From Donghicola mangrovi (GTDB lineage Bacteria; Pseudomonadota; Alphaproteobacteria; Rhodobacterales; Rhodobacteraceae): a DNA stretch of 64,000 nucleotides. The translations under genes were made by a program, and so were the position numbers. Shown here one piece after another: positions 55,308 through 64,000 of the stretch (position 1 is the stretch's first letter; every line of letters begins with the position of its first letter). The stretch covers positions 830,293 to 894,292 of the forward strand of contig NZ_JABCJE010000001.1 in the NCBI RefSeq assembly GCF_013377535.1. Reading direction: 5' to 3'. The notes under the pieces are model-generated. The model made no database searches and had not been told where the DNA came from. It saw only the letters and a program-made list of their open reading frames with translations.

Positions 55308-56171
55308 ATGGACCAACGGATATTCGACCTGATTTGCCCTGATCGGCAAACCACTGCAGTAATCTTTGCGTCTCCGCACAGCGGAAACGAATATCCCGAT
55401 GATCTGATGGGGCGCACAATCCTTGATTCCCACGCGATCCGGTCGTCCGAAGACGCTTTTGTCCACGATCTGTTTGCGGCAGCCCCCCAATTCGGGGCTC
55501 CGATTCTGTCGGCGCGATTCCCGCGGGCCTATCTGGACCTGAATCGCGGACGGGACGAGCTGGACCCCGCGCTGATCGACGGGGTGCGCCGCCGCTATCA
55601 TTCTCCGCGAATCGCGTCGGGGCTGGGGGTTGTGCCCCGAGTTGTCTCGAACGGCCGCGCCATTTATCGGGGCAAGCTGACCCAGGCCGAGGCCGAATCC
55701 CGAATCGAGCGGTGCTGGGTGCCCTATCACCGCACGCTGCGGGACCTGATGGACAAAACCAGCGACCAGTTCGGGCAGGCCATTCTGGTGGACTGCCATT
55801 CCATGCCGCACGAAGCCGTCGACAGTCTGGTGCGCAGCGAAGCTTCGCGGCCCCATGTGGTGATCGGGGATCGCTTTGGCGCCTCTGCTGACACGGCCAT
55901 CGTCCAGCGGATCGAGGCGCTGTTCCGCGCCGAGGGGCTGACCGTCGCCCGCAACAGCCCCTTTGCGGGGGCCTACACGGTGCAGCACTACGGCCGCCCC
56001 GGCCGCGGGCACCACGCCATCCAGATCGAGATCGATCGCTCTCTTTATATGAACGAGGCCGCGATCCTGCCGCACGAAGGCTATGAGGCCTTCCGCGCCC
56101 TGATCACCCGAGTCATCGCGGGCATCGCCGATATCGCGCGCCCCACGGTCAACCGGATGGCGGCCGAGTAA
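55308..56171 (+). CDS. N-formylglutamate amidohydrolase family protein
   Basis: A zinc hydrolase of 287 residues with IFASPHSGNEYPDD, RFPRAYLDLNRGRDELDP, VDCHSMPHEAVD (metal ligand region) and HAIQIEIDRSLYMNEA. Family members cleave N-formyl-glutamate in the histidine-degradation route. No hut gene is nearby, so the substrate is uncertain. The gene converges on dinB with no intervening base between the stop codons. Confidence 0.92.
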   Translation: MDQRIFDLICPDRQTTAVIFASPHSGNEYPDDLMGRTILDSHAIRSSEDAFVHDLFAAAPQFGAPILSARFPRAYLDLNRGRDELDPALIDGVRRRYHSPRIASGLGVVPRVVSNGRAIYRGKLTQAEAESRIERCWVPYHRTLRDLMDKTSDQFGQAILVDCHSMPHEAVDSLVRSEASRPHVVIGDRFGASADTAIVQRIEALFRAEGLTVARNSPFAGAYTVQHYGRPGRGHHAIQIEIDRSLYMNEAAILPHEGYEAFRALITRVIAGIADIARPTVNRMAAE

Positions 56172-57425
56172 TCAGCGCAGCGCGCGCCCTTTGATGATGG
56201 CATCAGCGCCGAACTTCTGCCGGATCGCGTCCGTGGCCCTTTCGGCGCGGGCGCGCTTTTCCGCATCGGGGTCCAGCAGATCGCCGGACCGGTCCGCACC
56301 GGATTCGTCCAAAAGATCCCCCAAGCCCACGCCGATCAGCCGGAAGGGCCCCTGATCCACCGCGTGATCCAGCAATCCCCGCGCCGCCCGATACAGCTTG
56401 TCCGCATATTGGGTCGGGTCGGTCAGGGTCACACGGCGCGTCAGCAGCCGGAAATCCGCCCGCTTCAGCTTGAGCGTTACGGTTCGACCCGCGATCCCCT
56501 TGGCCTTGGCGCGGCCGGACACCTTCTCGGCCATGCGCCACAGATGCCCGTCCAGCAGATCAATGTCGCTGATATCCTCGTCAAAGGTGGTCTCATTGCT
56601 CACGGATTTCAGTCCGCGATCCGGCTTCACCTCTCGGGTGTCTTGTCCCCGTGCCAGATGGAACAGCCGCAAGCCCATACTGCCGAACCGCGCCACCAAC
56701 TCAGCCTCGTCCCAACGCAAGAGGTCACTGATGGTCCGGATACCTGCCCGATCCAAAGCCTCCTTGGTGGCGCCGCCGACCCCCCAGATGATGCTGACAT
56801 CCTTGTCGCGCAGGAAATCGCTGGTCTCTGCCCGCCCGATCACGGCAAACCCGTTGGGCTTGTCCACCTCCGAGGCGATCTTGGCCAGAAACTTGTTATG
56901 GGACAGCCCGATCGATCCGGTGATCCCCAACTCGTCTTTCATCCCGCGGACCAGCCGCGCCAGCAGCACCGCAGGTGGCGCCCCATGCAGCCGCGCCGTC
57001 CCCCGCAAATCCATAAACGCCTCGTCCAATGACAAAGGCTCCACCGCAGGCGTCAACTCCTCCATCCGCGCGCGGATGATGCGGGACACCTCGGCATAGA
57101 CCTCCATCCGCGGCTTGATCACCACCGCATCTGGACACAGCTCCAACGCCTTGAACATCGGCATCGCCGAGCGCACCCCGCGGATCCGCGCCACATAGCA
57201 GGCGGTCGACACCACCCCGCGCCGCCCCCCACCGATAATCACCGGCTTGGCAGCCAGTTCGGGCCGGTCCCGCTTTTCCACACTCGCATAGAACGCATCG
57301 CAGTCCATGTGGGCGATCCCCAGATCCCACAACTCGTCATGCGCAACCACGCGGGGGCTGCGGCACTTGGGGCATCGCGCCCCGCTCTCGAACTCATGCA
57401 AACAATTGCGACACAGTGCAGGCAT
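56172..57425 (-). CDS. dinB: DNA polymerase IV with N-terminal zinc-ribbon extension
   Basis: Y-family translesion polymerase. With the start chosen here it has 417 residues. A CxxC...CxxC zinc ribbon (Cys5, Cys8, Cys18, Cys21) precedes the palm. Catalytic residues are in AHMDCDAFYASVEKR and SLDEAFMDL, followed by HhH (GVGGATKEALDRAG) and the little-finger domain (KRADFRLLTRRV). The strong GGAGGT before ATG 57425 is preferred over 57476. The extension is an accessory feature found in alphaproteobacteria; its role is unknown to me. Confidence 0.93.
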   Translation of the reverse strand: MPALCRNCLHEFESGARCPKCRSPRVVAHDELWDLGIAHMDCDAFYASVEKRDRPELAAKPVIIGGGRRGVVSTACYVARIRGVRSAMPMFKALELCPDAVVIKPRMEVYAEVSRIIRARMEELTPAVEPLSLDEAFMDLRGTARLHGAPPAVLLARLVRGMKDELGITGSIGLSHNKFLAKIASEVDKPNGFAVIGRAETSDFLRDKDVSIIWGVGGATKEALDRAGIRTISDLLRWDEAELVARFGSMGLRLFHLARGQDTREVKPDRGLKSVSNETTFDEDISDIDLLDGHLWRMAEKVSGRAKAKGIAGRTVTLKLKRADFRLLTRRVTLTDPTQYADKLYRAARGLLDHAVDQGPFRLIGVGLGDLLDESGADRSGDLLDPDAEKRARAERATDAIRQKFGADAIIKGRALR

Positions 57426-57483
57426 CGGACCCCACCTCCGGCAGCAAATATAAGAGAGGCGGACGCCTAATGGCACCCGCCTC

Positions 57484-57521
57484 CTTCATCTTGGCAAAAA
57501 TACCCAACCGGCCGCAGGCCG
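57484..57521 (-). repeat. Hairpin plus copy C of the GTATTTTT motif between pyrF and dinB
   Basis: On the minus strand a CGGCC-TGC-GGCCG stem (57509-57521) is followed by GGGTATTTTTGCCAAGATGAAG (57484-57505). Hairpin plus T-tract suggests a terminator after pyrF, but the AT-motif extends beyond what a terminator needs and recurs at 48058 and 52676. Confidence 0.6.
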
Positions 57522-57540
57522 TGGCGCGTCAGCGCCAAAC

Positions 57541-58254
57541 TCAGGCGTTCGGAGCCGCCGCGGCGCGCATCTCTGCCACCACGTCCAAAGCTGCCTGACG
57601 CGGATCAGCCGCGCGCCAGATCGGACGGCCGCAGACGATGTGGTCCACGCCGCTTTCCACGGCCATGGCGGGGGTCGCGATACGCTTCTGGTCATCGGTG
57701 GCACTGCCCGCAGGGCGCACGCCGGGGGTGACGATCAGGCGGCCAGCGGATTCCGGCAGGGCACGGATGCGCGCCGCTTCGTTGGGCGAACAGATGATGC
57801 CGTCCGCGCCAGCGTCAAAGGCACGGCCCGCGCGCTCGACCACCAGATCGTCGATGGCGCCGTCCTTGATCAGCGCGCCGTCCAGATCACCCCGATCCAG
57901 CGAGGTCAGGATCGTCACACCCAGAATTTTCATGTTGCTGCCAGCCGCGCCCTCTTTGGCGGCCTTCACCACATAGGGGTCGCCGTGAACGGTCAGGAAA
58001 TCCAGATTGAACTGCGCCAGCCCGCGCACCGCGTTCTCGACGGTCTGGCCGATGTCGAACAGCTTCATATCCAGAAAGATCTTCTTGCCGTGCTCGTCCT
58101 TCAGCTCGTTGGCCAGCGCAAGGCCACCACCGGTCAGCATCCCCAGTCCGATTTTATAGAAACTGACAGCATCCCCGAGGGTTTCGGCAACTTTCAGTCC
58201 TTCGATTGCGTTCGGCACGTCTAGTGCGACGATGAGGCGGTCATCGGCGATCAT
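57541..58254 (-). CDS. pyrF: Orotidine-5'-phosphate decarboxylase
   Basis: Last step of UMP synthesis. The 237-residue protein has LIVALDVPNAIEG and the DxKxxD catalytic signature as FLDMKLFDIGQTVENAV, with VTPGVRPAGSATDDQKRIATPAMAV at the phosphate site. The ATG at 58254 has AGGAG 8 nt upstream. The same frame stays open far upstream over clpB, but that part is not pyrF. clpB diverges from it. Confidence 0.96.
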   Translation of the reverse strand: MIADDRLIVALDVPNAIEGLKVAETLGDAVSFYKIGLGMLTGGGLALANELKDEHGKKIFLDMKLFDIGQTVENAVRGLAQFNLDFLTVHGDPYVVKAAKEGAAGSNMKILGVTILTSLDRGDLDGALIKDGAIDDLVVERAGRAFDAGADGIICSPNEAARIRALPESAGRLIVTPGVRPAGSATDDQKRIATPAMAVESGVDHIVCGRPIWRAADPRQAALDVVAEMRAAAAPNA

Positions 58255-58326
58255 GGCAGAGTCTCCTGTAGGTGGATTTCGCCCTTGATGCGCCGTGAAA
58301 ATCCGGGGGTCAAGGGTGTCTGACCC

Positions 58327-58355
58327 CTTGAAACCCATGCGTGTGGTCTCCATCT
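58327..58355 (+). promoter_or_regulatory. Heat-shock (sigma-32 type) promoter for clpB
   Basis: CTTGAAA (58327-58333), 14 bp, CTCCATCT (58348-58355). This matches the consensus CTTGAAA...CCCCATnT at 14 of 15 informative bases by eye. It lies about 80 bp before the clpB ATG. Confidence 0.75.
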
Positions 58356-58434
58356 TTTTCCCAGAGGCCCACAACATGATGTGCCGCTTAGCGGGCATCG
58401 CCGTAATCGGGCGCTTATATAGAGGAGAACTGCC

Positions 58435-61053
58435 ATGAACCTTGAAAAGTTCACGGAGCGGTCGCGTGGTTTCCTTCAGGCCGCGCAGACGATTGCCATG
58501 CGCGAGGGGCACCAGCAACTGACCCCCGAGCACCTGCTGAAGGCTCTGATGGATGACGACCAGGGCTTGGCCGCCAACTTGATCAACCGTTCCGGTGGTC
58601 AGGCGAACCAAGTGCGTCAGGCCGTCGATCTGGCCGTGGCCAAGCTGCCCAAAGTCAGCGGCGACGCTGGTCAGACCTATATGGCTCAGACCACCGCCAA
58701 AGTGCTGGCCGAAGCAGAAACCATCGCCAAGAAAGCCGGTGACAGTTTTGTCCCCGTCGAACGTATCCTGATGGCGCTGGCCTTGGTGCAGACCAAAGCC
58801 AAGGACGCCCTTGATGCGGGCAAGGTGACCGCTCAGAAGCTGAACGAAGCCATTAACGACATTCGCAAAGGACGCACCGCAGACAGCGCGTCGGCCGAAG
58901 AGGGTTATGACGCCCTGAAGAAATACGCGGCCGATCTGACCCAGCGCGCAGCCGACGGCAAAATCGACCCGATCATTGGCCGGGACGAGGAAATCCGCCG
59001 TGCGATGCAAGTTCTGTCTCGTCGGACCAAGAACAACCCTGTTCTGATCGGTGAACCGGGCGTGGGTAAAACCGCGATTGCCGAGGGCCTTGCCCTGCGG
59101 ATCGTGAACGGTGACGTGCCTGAATCCCTGCGCAACAAGAAGCTGCTTGCGCTGGACATGGGCGCGCTGATCGCCGGTGCGAAATACCGCGGTGAATTCG
59201 AAGAGCGTCTGAAAGCCGTCCTGAACGAGGTGACCTCTGCCGCTGGCGAGATCATCCTGTTCATCGACGAGATGCACGTTCTGGTCGGTGCGGGGAAAAC
59301 CGACGGCGCGATGGATGCGGCCAACCTGATCAAGCCTGCGCTGGCTCGGGGTGAACTGCACTGCGTCGGCGCAACCACGCTGGACGAGTACCGCAAGTAC
59401 ATCGAAAAGGATGCGGCTCTGGCCCGCCGGTTCCAGCCCTTGGTGGTCGAGGAACCCACGGTCGAAGATACCATCAGTATCCTGCGCGGCATCAAAGAGA
59501 AGTACGAGCTGCACCACGGTGTGCGGATCAGCGACTCGGCCCTTGTGGCGGCGGCAACCCTGTCGCACCGCTACATCACGGACCGCTTCCTGCCGGACAA
59601 GGCCATCGACCTGATGGACGAAGCCGCCAGCCGTCTGCGCATGGCTGTGGACAGCAAGCCCGAGGAACTGGACGCCATCGACCGCGAGATCCTGCAAAAG
59701 CAGATCGAAGCTGAAGCGCTGAAGAAAGAGGATGACGATGCCTCGCGCGACCGCCTCGAGAAGTTGGAAAAGGAACTGGCCGACCTGCAAGACCGCAGTG
59801 CCGAACTGACCGCCCGTTGGCAGGCAGAGCGCGACAAGCTGGCTGGTGCCCGTGACCTGAAAGAAAAGCTGGACCGTGCCCGCGCCGAACTGGAGCAGGC
59901 CAAACGCGAAGGCAATCTGGCCCGTGCCGGCGAGCTGTCTTATGGCGTCATCCCTCAGCTGGAAAAACAGCTGGGAGAGGCCGAGACCGCAGAAGCCGAC
60001 GGTGTCATGGTCGAAGAGGCTGTGCGCCCCGAGCAGATCGCTCAGGTCGTGGAGCGTTGGACGGGTATCCCGACCACCAAGATGCTGGAAGGCGAGCGTG
60101 AAAAGTTGCTCAAGATGGAAGAGGAGCTGGGACGCCGCGTTATCGGTCAGCGTCAGGCGGTCAAGGCCGTGTCGAACGCTGTGCGCCGTGCCCGCGCCGG
60201 TCTGAACGACGAGAACCGCCCGCTGGGTAGCTTCTTGTTCCTCGGGCCGACGGGTGTGGGTAAGACCGAGCTGACCAAGGCTCTGGCCGAGTACCTCTTT
60301 GACGACGACAACGCGATGGTTCGCATCGACATGTCCGAGTTCATGGAGAAACACGCGGTCAGCCGTCTGATCGGTGCCCCTCCGGGCTATGTCGGCTATG
60401 ATGAGGGTGGTGTTCTGACCGAAGCTGTCCGTCGCCGTCCCTATCAGGTGGTCCTGTTCGACGAGGTCGAGAAGGCACACCCCGATGTCTTTAACGTGCT
60501 GCTGCAGGTTCTGGACGATGGCGTGCTGACCGATGGCCAAGGCCGGACGGTGGACTTCAAGCAGACGTTGATCATTCTGACGTCGAATCTTGGGGCCCAC
60601 GCGCTGAGCACTCTGCCCGATGGCGCGGATGCCGCTGATGCGAAGCGTGACGTGATGGATGCGGTGCGGGCACACTTCCGCCCCGAGTTCCTGAACCGTC
60701 TGGACGAGACGATCATCTTTGACCGTCTGGGCCGTGCGGACATGGACGGCATCGTCACCATCCAGCTGCGTCGTCTCGAGAAACGTCTGGCTGCACGCAA
60801 GATCTCGCTGCAACTGGACGAGGGCGCGCGCAAGTGGCTGGCCGACGAAGGCTACGATCCGGTGTTCGGTGCCCGCCCGCTGAAGCGCGTGATCCAGCGT
60901 GCGCTGCAAGATCCGCTGGCCGAGATGATCCTTGGCGGCGAGGTGCGCGACGACAGCGTGGTTGTGGTCAGTGCCGGTGCCGATGGTCTGCTGATCGGCG
61001 ATCGCGTCGGGGCCAGCAATCGGCCCAAGCCGGATGATGCGGTCGTCCACTAA
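58435..61053 (+). CDS. clpB: ClpB protein disaggregase
   Basis: Hexameric AAA+ chaperone that dissolves aggregates with DnaK. It has 872 residues. The N-domain ([19 protein letters not shown]) is followed by NBD1 with Walker [10 protein letters not shown] and arginine-finger regions. The coiled-coil middle domain lies at about 410-525 ([20 protein letters not shown]), and NBD2 has [12 protein letters not shown]. Full length and regular. A heat-shock promoter lies upstream and a terminator downstream. Confidence 0.97.
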   Translation: MNLEKFTERSRGFLQAAQTIAMREGHQQLTPEHLLKALMDDDQGLAANLINRSGGQANQVRQAVDLAVAKLPKVSGDAGQTYMAQTTAKVLAEAETIAKKAGDSFVPVERILMALALVQTKAKDALDAGKVTAQKLNEAINDIRKGRTADSASAEEGYDALKKYAADLTQRAADGKIDPIIGRDEEIRRAMQVLSRRTKNNPVLIGEPGVGKTAIAEGLALRIVNGDVPESLRNKKLLALDMGALIAGAKYRGEFEERLKAVLNEVTSAAGEIILFIDEMHVLVGAGKTDGAMDAANLIKPALARGELHCVGATTLDEYRKYIEKDAALARRFQPLVVEEPTVEDTISILRGIKEKYELHHGVRISDSALVAAATLSHRYITDRFLPDKAIDLMDEAASRLRMAVDSKPEELDAIDREILQKQIEAEALKKEDDDASRDRLEKLEKELADLQDRSAELTARWQAERDKLAGARDLKEKLDRARAELEQAKREGNLARAGELSYGVIPQLEKQLGEAETAEADGVMVEEAVRPEQIAQVVERWTGIPTTKMLEGEREKLLKMEEELGRRVIGQRQAVKAVSNAVRRARAGLNDENRPLGSFLFLGPTGVGKTELTKALAEYLFDDDNAMVRIDMSEFMEKHAVSRLIGAPPGYVGYDEGGVLTEAVRRRPYQVVLFDEVEKAHPDVFNVLLQVLDDGVLTDGQGRTVDFKQTLIILTSNLGAHALSTLPDGADAADAKRDVMDAVRAHFRPEFLNRLDETIIFDRLGRADMDGIVTIQLRRLEKRLAARKISLQLDEGARKWLADEGYDPVFGARPLKRVIQRALQDPLAEMILGGEVRDDSVVVVSAGADGLLIGDRVGASNRPKPDDAVVH

Positions 61054-61067
61054 GCGCTAGAAAAACG

Positions 61068-61096
61068 AAGGCCCCGACGATGTGTCGGGGCCTTTG
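61068..61096. terminator. Terminator after clpB, possibly shared with the DUF302 gene
   Basis: An AAGGCCCCGAC / GTCGGGGCCTT stem with loop GATGT is followed by TTTG. It lies between convergent genes. Confidence 0.85.
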
Positions 61097-61101
61097 TCGT
61101 T

Positions 61102-61542
61102 TCACTCCATCCCGATGGCGGCGCGGGCGATGCCGTCCAGCAGGGACTGGACCTCTTGCATCGGCCCCTCGGGATAGGGGCGGAAGCCGATGATCGTTTC
61201 GTCCGGTTTGTCCGCCAGCACGGCGACAAAGATGTCATAGGGGCAGTACATCACATTCATGGGGTCTGCCTCCATCACGCTGCGGGACACGCTGGCCGAG
61301 CAAAAGCTATACACGTCAGCGGCCTGAAACAGCACCACATCCGATCCGACATCCGCGCGGGTGCGCTCTAGCATTTCGCCGGTATGGCTGATGTGGTCCA
61401 CCACCAGCCCCGCGTCGATGATCGCGCTTTCCAGCCCAAAGGTGACATCCTCGAAGCTTTGGTCCGTGGTATATGTCACAGGCTCTTCGGCGGCGCAGGC
61501 CGAGGCGGCCGCAATCAGGGCGGCAGTCATCAGGTGTTTCAT
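61102..61542 (-). CDS. DUF302 domain exported protein
   Basis: A 146-residue protein with a hydrophobic N-terminus (MTAALIAAASACA) that may be a lipoprotein or Sec signal. The DUF302 fold follows, with YTTDQSFEDVTFGLESAIIDAGLVVDHISHTGEML and YCPYDIFVAVLADKPDETIIGFRPYP. Function unknown; the domain often occurs with sulfur or redox proteins. GGAGGAG lies 5 nt before the ATG at 61542. It is divergent from msrP. Confidence 0.87.
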   Translation of the reverse strand: MKHLMTAALIAAASACAAEEPVTYTTDQSFEDVTFGLESAIIDAGLVVDHISHTGEMLERTRADVGSDVVLFQAADVYSFCSASVSRSVMEADPMNVMYCPYDIFVAVLADKPDETIIGFRPYPEGPMQEVQSLLDGIARAAIGME

Positions 61543-61719
61543 GGGTCTCCTCCCCCGCGCGAACAAATTCGCGTTCGTGAATAACTTGGCACGGGGCAGG
61601 GCGCGCTGGCAATCGGGTGCGACAACGTTTCAATGCCCTTACGACAGTGTGAAAACCTGTTTTTTGGTCCAAAGCGGCTGCGGTGCTATGTCTGTCCCAA
61701 CATTCCCGAGGAGATCCCC

Positions 61720-62619
61720 ATGGCCAACCGCTGGCGCAACACCCTGACGACCGCTGACGTGACCCCCGAAGCGATGTTCCTGAACCGCCGCCAAGTGATG
61801 GCGGGCGCGGCTGCGATGGGGCTGGGGCTGACCGCGGCCCCCTTGCGCGCGGCAACAGGGCTGGAGCCGAACTCCTATGAGGATATCACCAGCTACAACA
61901 ACTATTATGAATTCGGCACCGGCAAAGAGGACCCCGCCCGCAACGCCGGCCAGCTGACCACGGACCCGTGGACCATCAAGATCGACGGTCTGGTGGAAAA
62001 GCCCGGCGATTATGTCCTGTCCGATCTGATCCCTCAGATGACGACCGAGGAGCGCATCTACCGTTTCCGCTGCGTCGAGGCCTGGTCGATGGTGGTGCCG
62101 TGGAACGGGTTCGAGCTGGCCGATCTGCTGGATCTGGTCGGGGTAAAGCCCGAAGCTCAGTACGTGGCCTTTGAAACCCTCTACCGTCCCGAAGAAATGC
62201 CGGGCACCCGTTTCCCCGTGCTGGACTGGCCCTACCGCGAGGGCCTGCGTCTGGACGAGGCGCGCCATCCCCTGACCCTGCTGGCCACCGGAATTTACGG
62301 TAAACCCATGCCGAACCAGAACGGCGCCCCGATCCGCTTGGTGGTGCCGTGGAAATATGGCTTCAAGTACATCAAGTCGATCACCCGCATTACCCTGACC
62401 GACAAGCAGCCCAAAACCAGTTGGAACATGGCGAACGCGCGGGAATACGGCTTTTATAGCAACGTGAACCCTCAGGTGGATCACCCCCGCTGGTCCCAAG
62501 CCACCGAACGCCGCATCGGCGGGGGCCTTTTCGCCCGCCGCGAGCCGACCCTGATGTTCAACGGCTATGACGAAGTCGCGTCCCTTTACGAAGCGATGGA
62601 TCTGCGAAAGAACTTCTGA
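61720..62619 (+). CDS. msrP: Protein-methionine-sulfoxide reductase, molybdopterin subunit MsrP
   Basis: Periplasmic enzyme that repairs oxidised methionines in envelope proteins. It has 299 residues, a twin-arginine signal ([16 protein letters not shown], Arg23-Arg24) and the Moco-ligand Cys118 in [20 protein letters not shown] 6 nt before the ATG decides the start over 61633. It overlaps msrQ by one base. Confidence 0.95.
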   Translation: MANRWRNTLTTADVTPEAMFLNRRQVMAGAAAMGLGLTAAPLRAATGLEPNSYEDITSYNNYYEFGTGKEDPARNAGQLTTDPWTIKIDGLVEKPGDYVLSDLIPQMTTEERIYRFRCVEAWSMVVPWNGFELADLLDLVGVKPEAQYVAFETLYRPEEMPGTRFPVLDWPYREGLRLDEARHPLTLLATGIYGKPMPNQNGAPIRLVVPWKYGFKYIKSITRITLTDKQPKTSWNMANAREYGFYSNVNPQVDHPRWSQATERRIGGGLFARREPTLMFNGYDEVASLYEAMDLRKNF

Positions 62620-63212
62620 TGATCCAACAGATCAACAGCCGCGTCCGGCAGATCCCCAATTGGGCTCTGTACCTTCTGGGTGCGGTCCCTGTGGTGTGGC
62701 TCTATGTCCAAGGGTTCCAGAATGCGCTTGGCCCCGATCCGGTGGATGCGATCGAGCATCGCTTGGGGCTGTGGGCGTTGTGGTTGCTGATTGCGGGGCT
62801 GTGCATCTCGCCGATTCAGAGGAACACCCCCTTGCGGCTGCTGAAACTGCGCCGCCCGATCGGGGTGTTGGCGTTCATGTATGTGCTGGTGCACTTCCTG
62901 ACTTGGCTGGTGCTGGACGTGCAAATCCCCTCGCAAATTTGGGCGGATATCGTGAAGCGTCCCTATGTGACGGTGGGGATGGTGGCGATGCTGCTGCTGT
63001 TGCCGCTGGCGCTGACCTCGAACGACTGGTCGATCCGCAAGCTTGGCAGCAAGTGGCGGCAGCTGCATTGGCTGGTCTATCCCGCCGTTATTCTGGCCGC
63101 CATCCACATGATCCTGCAGGCCAAAGGGTTCCAGTTGGAGCCGATGATCTATCTGGTGGTCGTGCTGGTGCTGGTCGGGGTCCGGCGCACGCCACTATAT
63201 CTCCGCCGGTAA
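62619..63212 (+). CDS. msrQ: Heme-binding membrane subunit MsrQ
   Basis: A 197-residue integral membrane protein (five or six spans) that passes electrons from the respiratory chain to MsrP. It has NPLRLLKLRRPIGVLAFMYVLVHFLTW-type and WLVYPAVILAAIHMILQ segments with heme-ligand histidines. It starts on the last base of the msrP stop (TGATG), so the two are coupled. Confidence 0.95.
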   Translation: MIQQINSRVRQIPNWALYLLGAVPVVWLYVQGFQNALGPDPVDAIEHRLGLWALWLLIAGLCISPIQRNTPLRLLKLRRPIGVLAFMYVLVHFLTWLVLDVQIPSQIWADIVKRPYVTVGMVAMLLLLPLALTSNDWSIRKLGSKWRQLHWLVYPAVILAAIHMILQAKGFQLEPMIYLVVVLVLVGVRRTPLYLRR

Positions 63213-63271
63213 GGGAATATTAAAAAGCCCCGTCGTAGAACGCTTGCGTCATGTAACTGGGGGCGCAAGTC

Positions 63272-63862
63272 ATGAGAGTTCTAGTTTTGGCCGCAGCGTT
63301 GCTGGCCTTTTGCCAAACCGCGATGGCATCGACGGTTAATTTTTCTTCGTCAGCGTTTTCGTCTGATAAGATGACGACCACGGTCACCGTTGATGGCGTG
63401 GGCCTGACATTTTGGGGTTCGTCCTATCTGGGGGATAAATTCTTTCCCGCGACGGGTCTGAAATTCGGCTACCAGCAAATGCATGCGCTTCAGGCTGTGG
63501 CGACCGAGGCCATTCAAATTCTGTCTGTAAACGGCAAGTCGGCCAAACTGTCCGCATCGGGTCACCTGCTGCCGTTCTCTATCCTCGTCGAAAACGAGGT
63601 TGTCCGCGATGGGCTGGAGTTCCCGCTCTATTCCTATGGCACGCTGGATGTGACCGATTCCGGGATCATCATTTCCAAGGGAACACGCTTCACGCTGGAC
63701 GTGGATTTCGCGAGCAACAACATCGGCGCCGAGACAATCCTCTATAACATGGTGTTCGAGGCCTACACCCCGCCGCCAATCCCGCTGCCCGCAAGCGGCC
63801 TCCTGTTGCTGACAGGGCTGCTAGGGGCGGGCCTATGGGGACGTCGAGGGAAACTGGCCTGA
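63272..63862 (+). CDS. Secreted protein with PLPA-type C-terminal sorting signal
   Basis: A 196-residue protein with a signal peptide (LVLAAALLAFCQTAMA). The middle is beta-rich without a recognised fold. The C-terminal tripartite signal is IPLPASGLLLLTGLLGAGLWGRR: a PLPAS motif, a hydrophobic span and a basic end. Such VPLPA-CTERM tails are recognised by the exosortase/rhombosortase class of sorting systems. The sorting enzyme is not in this window. A terminator follows. Confidence 0.87.
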   Translation: MRVLVLAAALLAFCQTAMASTVNFSSSAFSSDKMTTTVTVDGVGLTFWGSSYLGDKFFPATGLKFGYQQMHALQAVATEAIQILSVNGKSAKLSASGHLLPFSILVENEVVRDGLEFPLYSYGTLDVTDSGIIISKGTRFTLDVDFASNNIGAETILYNMVFEAYTPPPIPLPASGLLLLTGLLGAGLWGRRGKLA

Positions 63863-63879
63863 TATAGGCATGCGTGAGA

Positions 63880-63904
63880 GGGGAGAGCGGTGCTCTCCCC
63901 TTTT
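63880..63904 (+). terminator. Terminator after the sorted-protein gene
   Basis: The stem GGGGAGAGC / GCTCTCCCC with a 3-nt loop is followed by TTTT. Confidence 0.9.
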
Positions 63905-64000
63905 GTTATTGCTTCGAAATTGGGTGTTTTCGGTGGTGTCCAAACTTTTTTCGGCTTTCTGTCATTTTTCTCTGTTTTTGGGGTTGCGACTCCCCCCGGC
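63905..64000. other. Unassigned end of the window
   Basis: T-rich, with no reading frame or RNA I can support. It may be the promoter region of a gene beyond the edge. Confidence 0.4.

Noticed and set aside
57541..61050. A single 1169-codon minus-strand open frame covering pyrF and the whole antisense of clpB
   Set aside because: Only the last 237 codons resemble a protein (PyrF), which has its own start and ribosome site at 58254. The rest is antisense to ClpB and open because of GC-rich codon bias.

Overview
The window looks like chromosomal DNA of a Roseobacter-type alphaproteobacterium (Rhodobacteraceae). The basis is the GC-rich, strongly biased coding sequence and the family content: a ChrR-type cupin anti-sigma/ECF sigma pair with the furan-fatty-acid-type operon opposite it, DUF3035, DUF1674/SDHAF4, DUF5665, DUF3775 and DUF1643 proteins, a zinc-ribbon DinB, a PLPA-type C-terminal sorting tail, and a urt/ure urea cluster. 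Genus cannot be fixed from the sequence alone. I see no rRNA, CRISPR array, transposase, integrase or obvious pseudogene. One tRNA (Val, GAC) is present.

Layout. 1-3.7 kb: end of an aldehyde dehydrogenase gene, a 1-Cys peroxiredoxin, and pnp with two leader hairpins. 4-16.3 kb: an unknown small gene, then the complete urea island, with the transporter urtABCDE leftward and the urease operon ureDA-(small His peptide)-B-(small helical protein)-CEFG rightward from a shared 284-bp regulatory region. 16.3-22.3 kb: rpsO, two RTX-like acidic repeat proteins, two small conserved genes, truB, a secreted phosphodiester-glycosidase-like protein and rbfA. Thus rbfA, truB, rpsO and pnp keep their usual order and strand but are separated by foreign-looking blocks. 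22.3-36.1 kb: dapB, small proteins, rsmB, a heparinase-like protein, purH, lspA, a lipoprotein, an active/inactive pair of M16 peptidases, mutL, rmuC and a lytic transglycosylase. 36.1-41 kb: the ECF sigma/ChrR pair facing a four-gene oxidoreductase/lipid operon, with matching divergent promoter candidates. 41-46 kb: a DUF3775 protein, a lysine-forming saccharopine dehydrogenase, a histidine phosphatase and a two-component system. 46-54.8 kb: a second branched-chain-type ABC importer flanked by two different acyl-CoA ligases. 54.8-64 kb: rpmJ, tRNA-Val, N-formylglutamate amidohydrolase, dinB, pyrF, clpB behind a strong sigma-32-like promoter, a DUF302 protein, msrPQ and a surface-sorted protein.

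How the genes work together. UrtABCDE imports urea, which the nickel enzyme UreABC hydrolyses after maturation by UreDEFG. Two small uncharacterised genes are built into the urease operon by start/stop overlaps. The 46-54.8 kb island has the logic of uptake coupled to CoA activation of an organic or aromatic acid, and its substrate is unknown. The ECF sigma/ChrR pair and the operon opposite match the singlet-oxygen-response arrangement known from Rhodobacter. MsrPQ repairs oxidised periplasmic proteins, and the peroxiredoxin adds a cytoplasmic antioxidant function.

The most promising poorly described items are the His-rich peptide between ureA and ureB, the ureB-ureC spacer protein, the 38-bp inverted repeat before ureD, the acyl-CoA-ligase/ABC island with its small membrane protein and leader palindrome, and a dispersed hairpin-plus-GTATTTT element.
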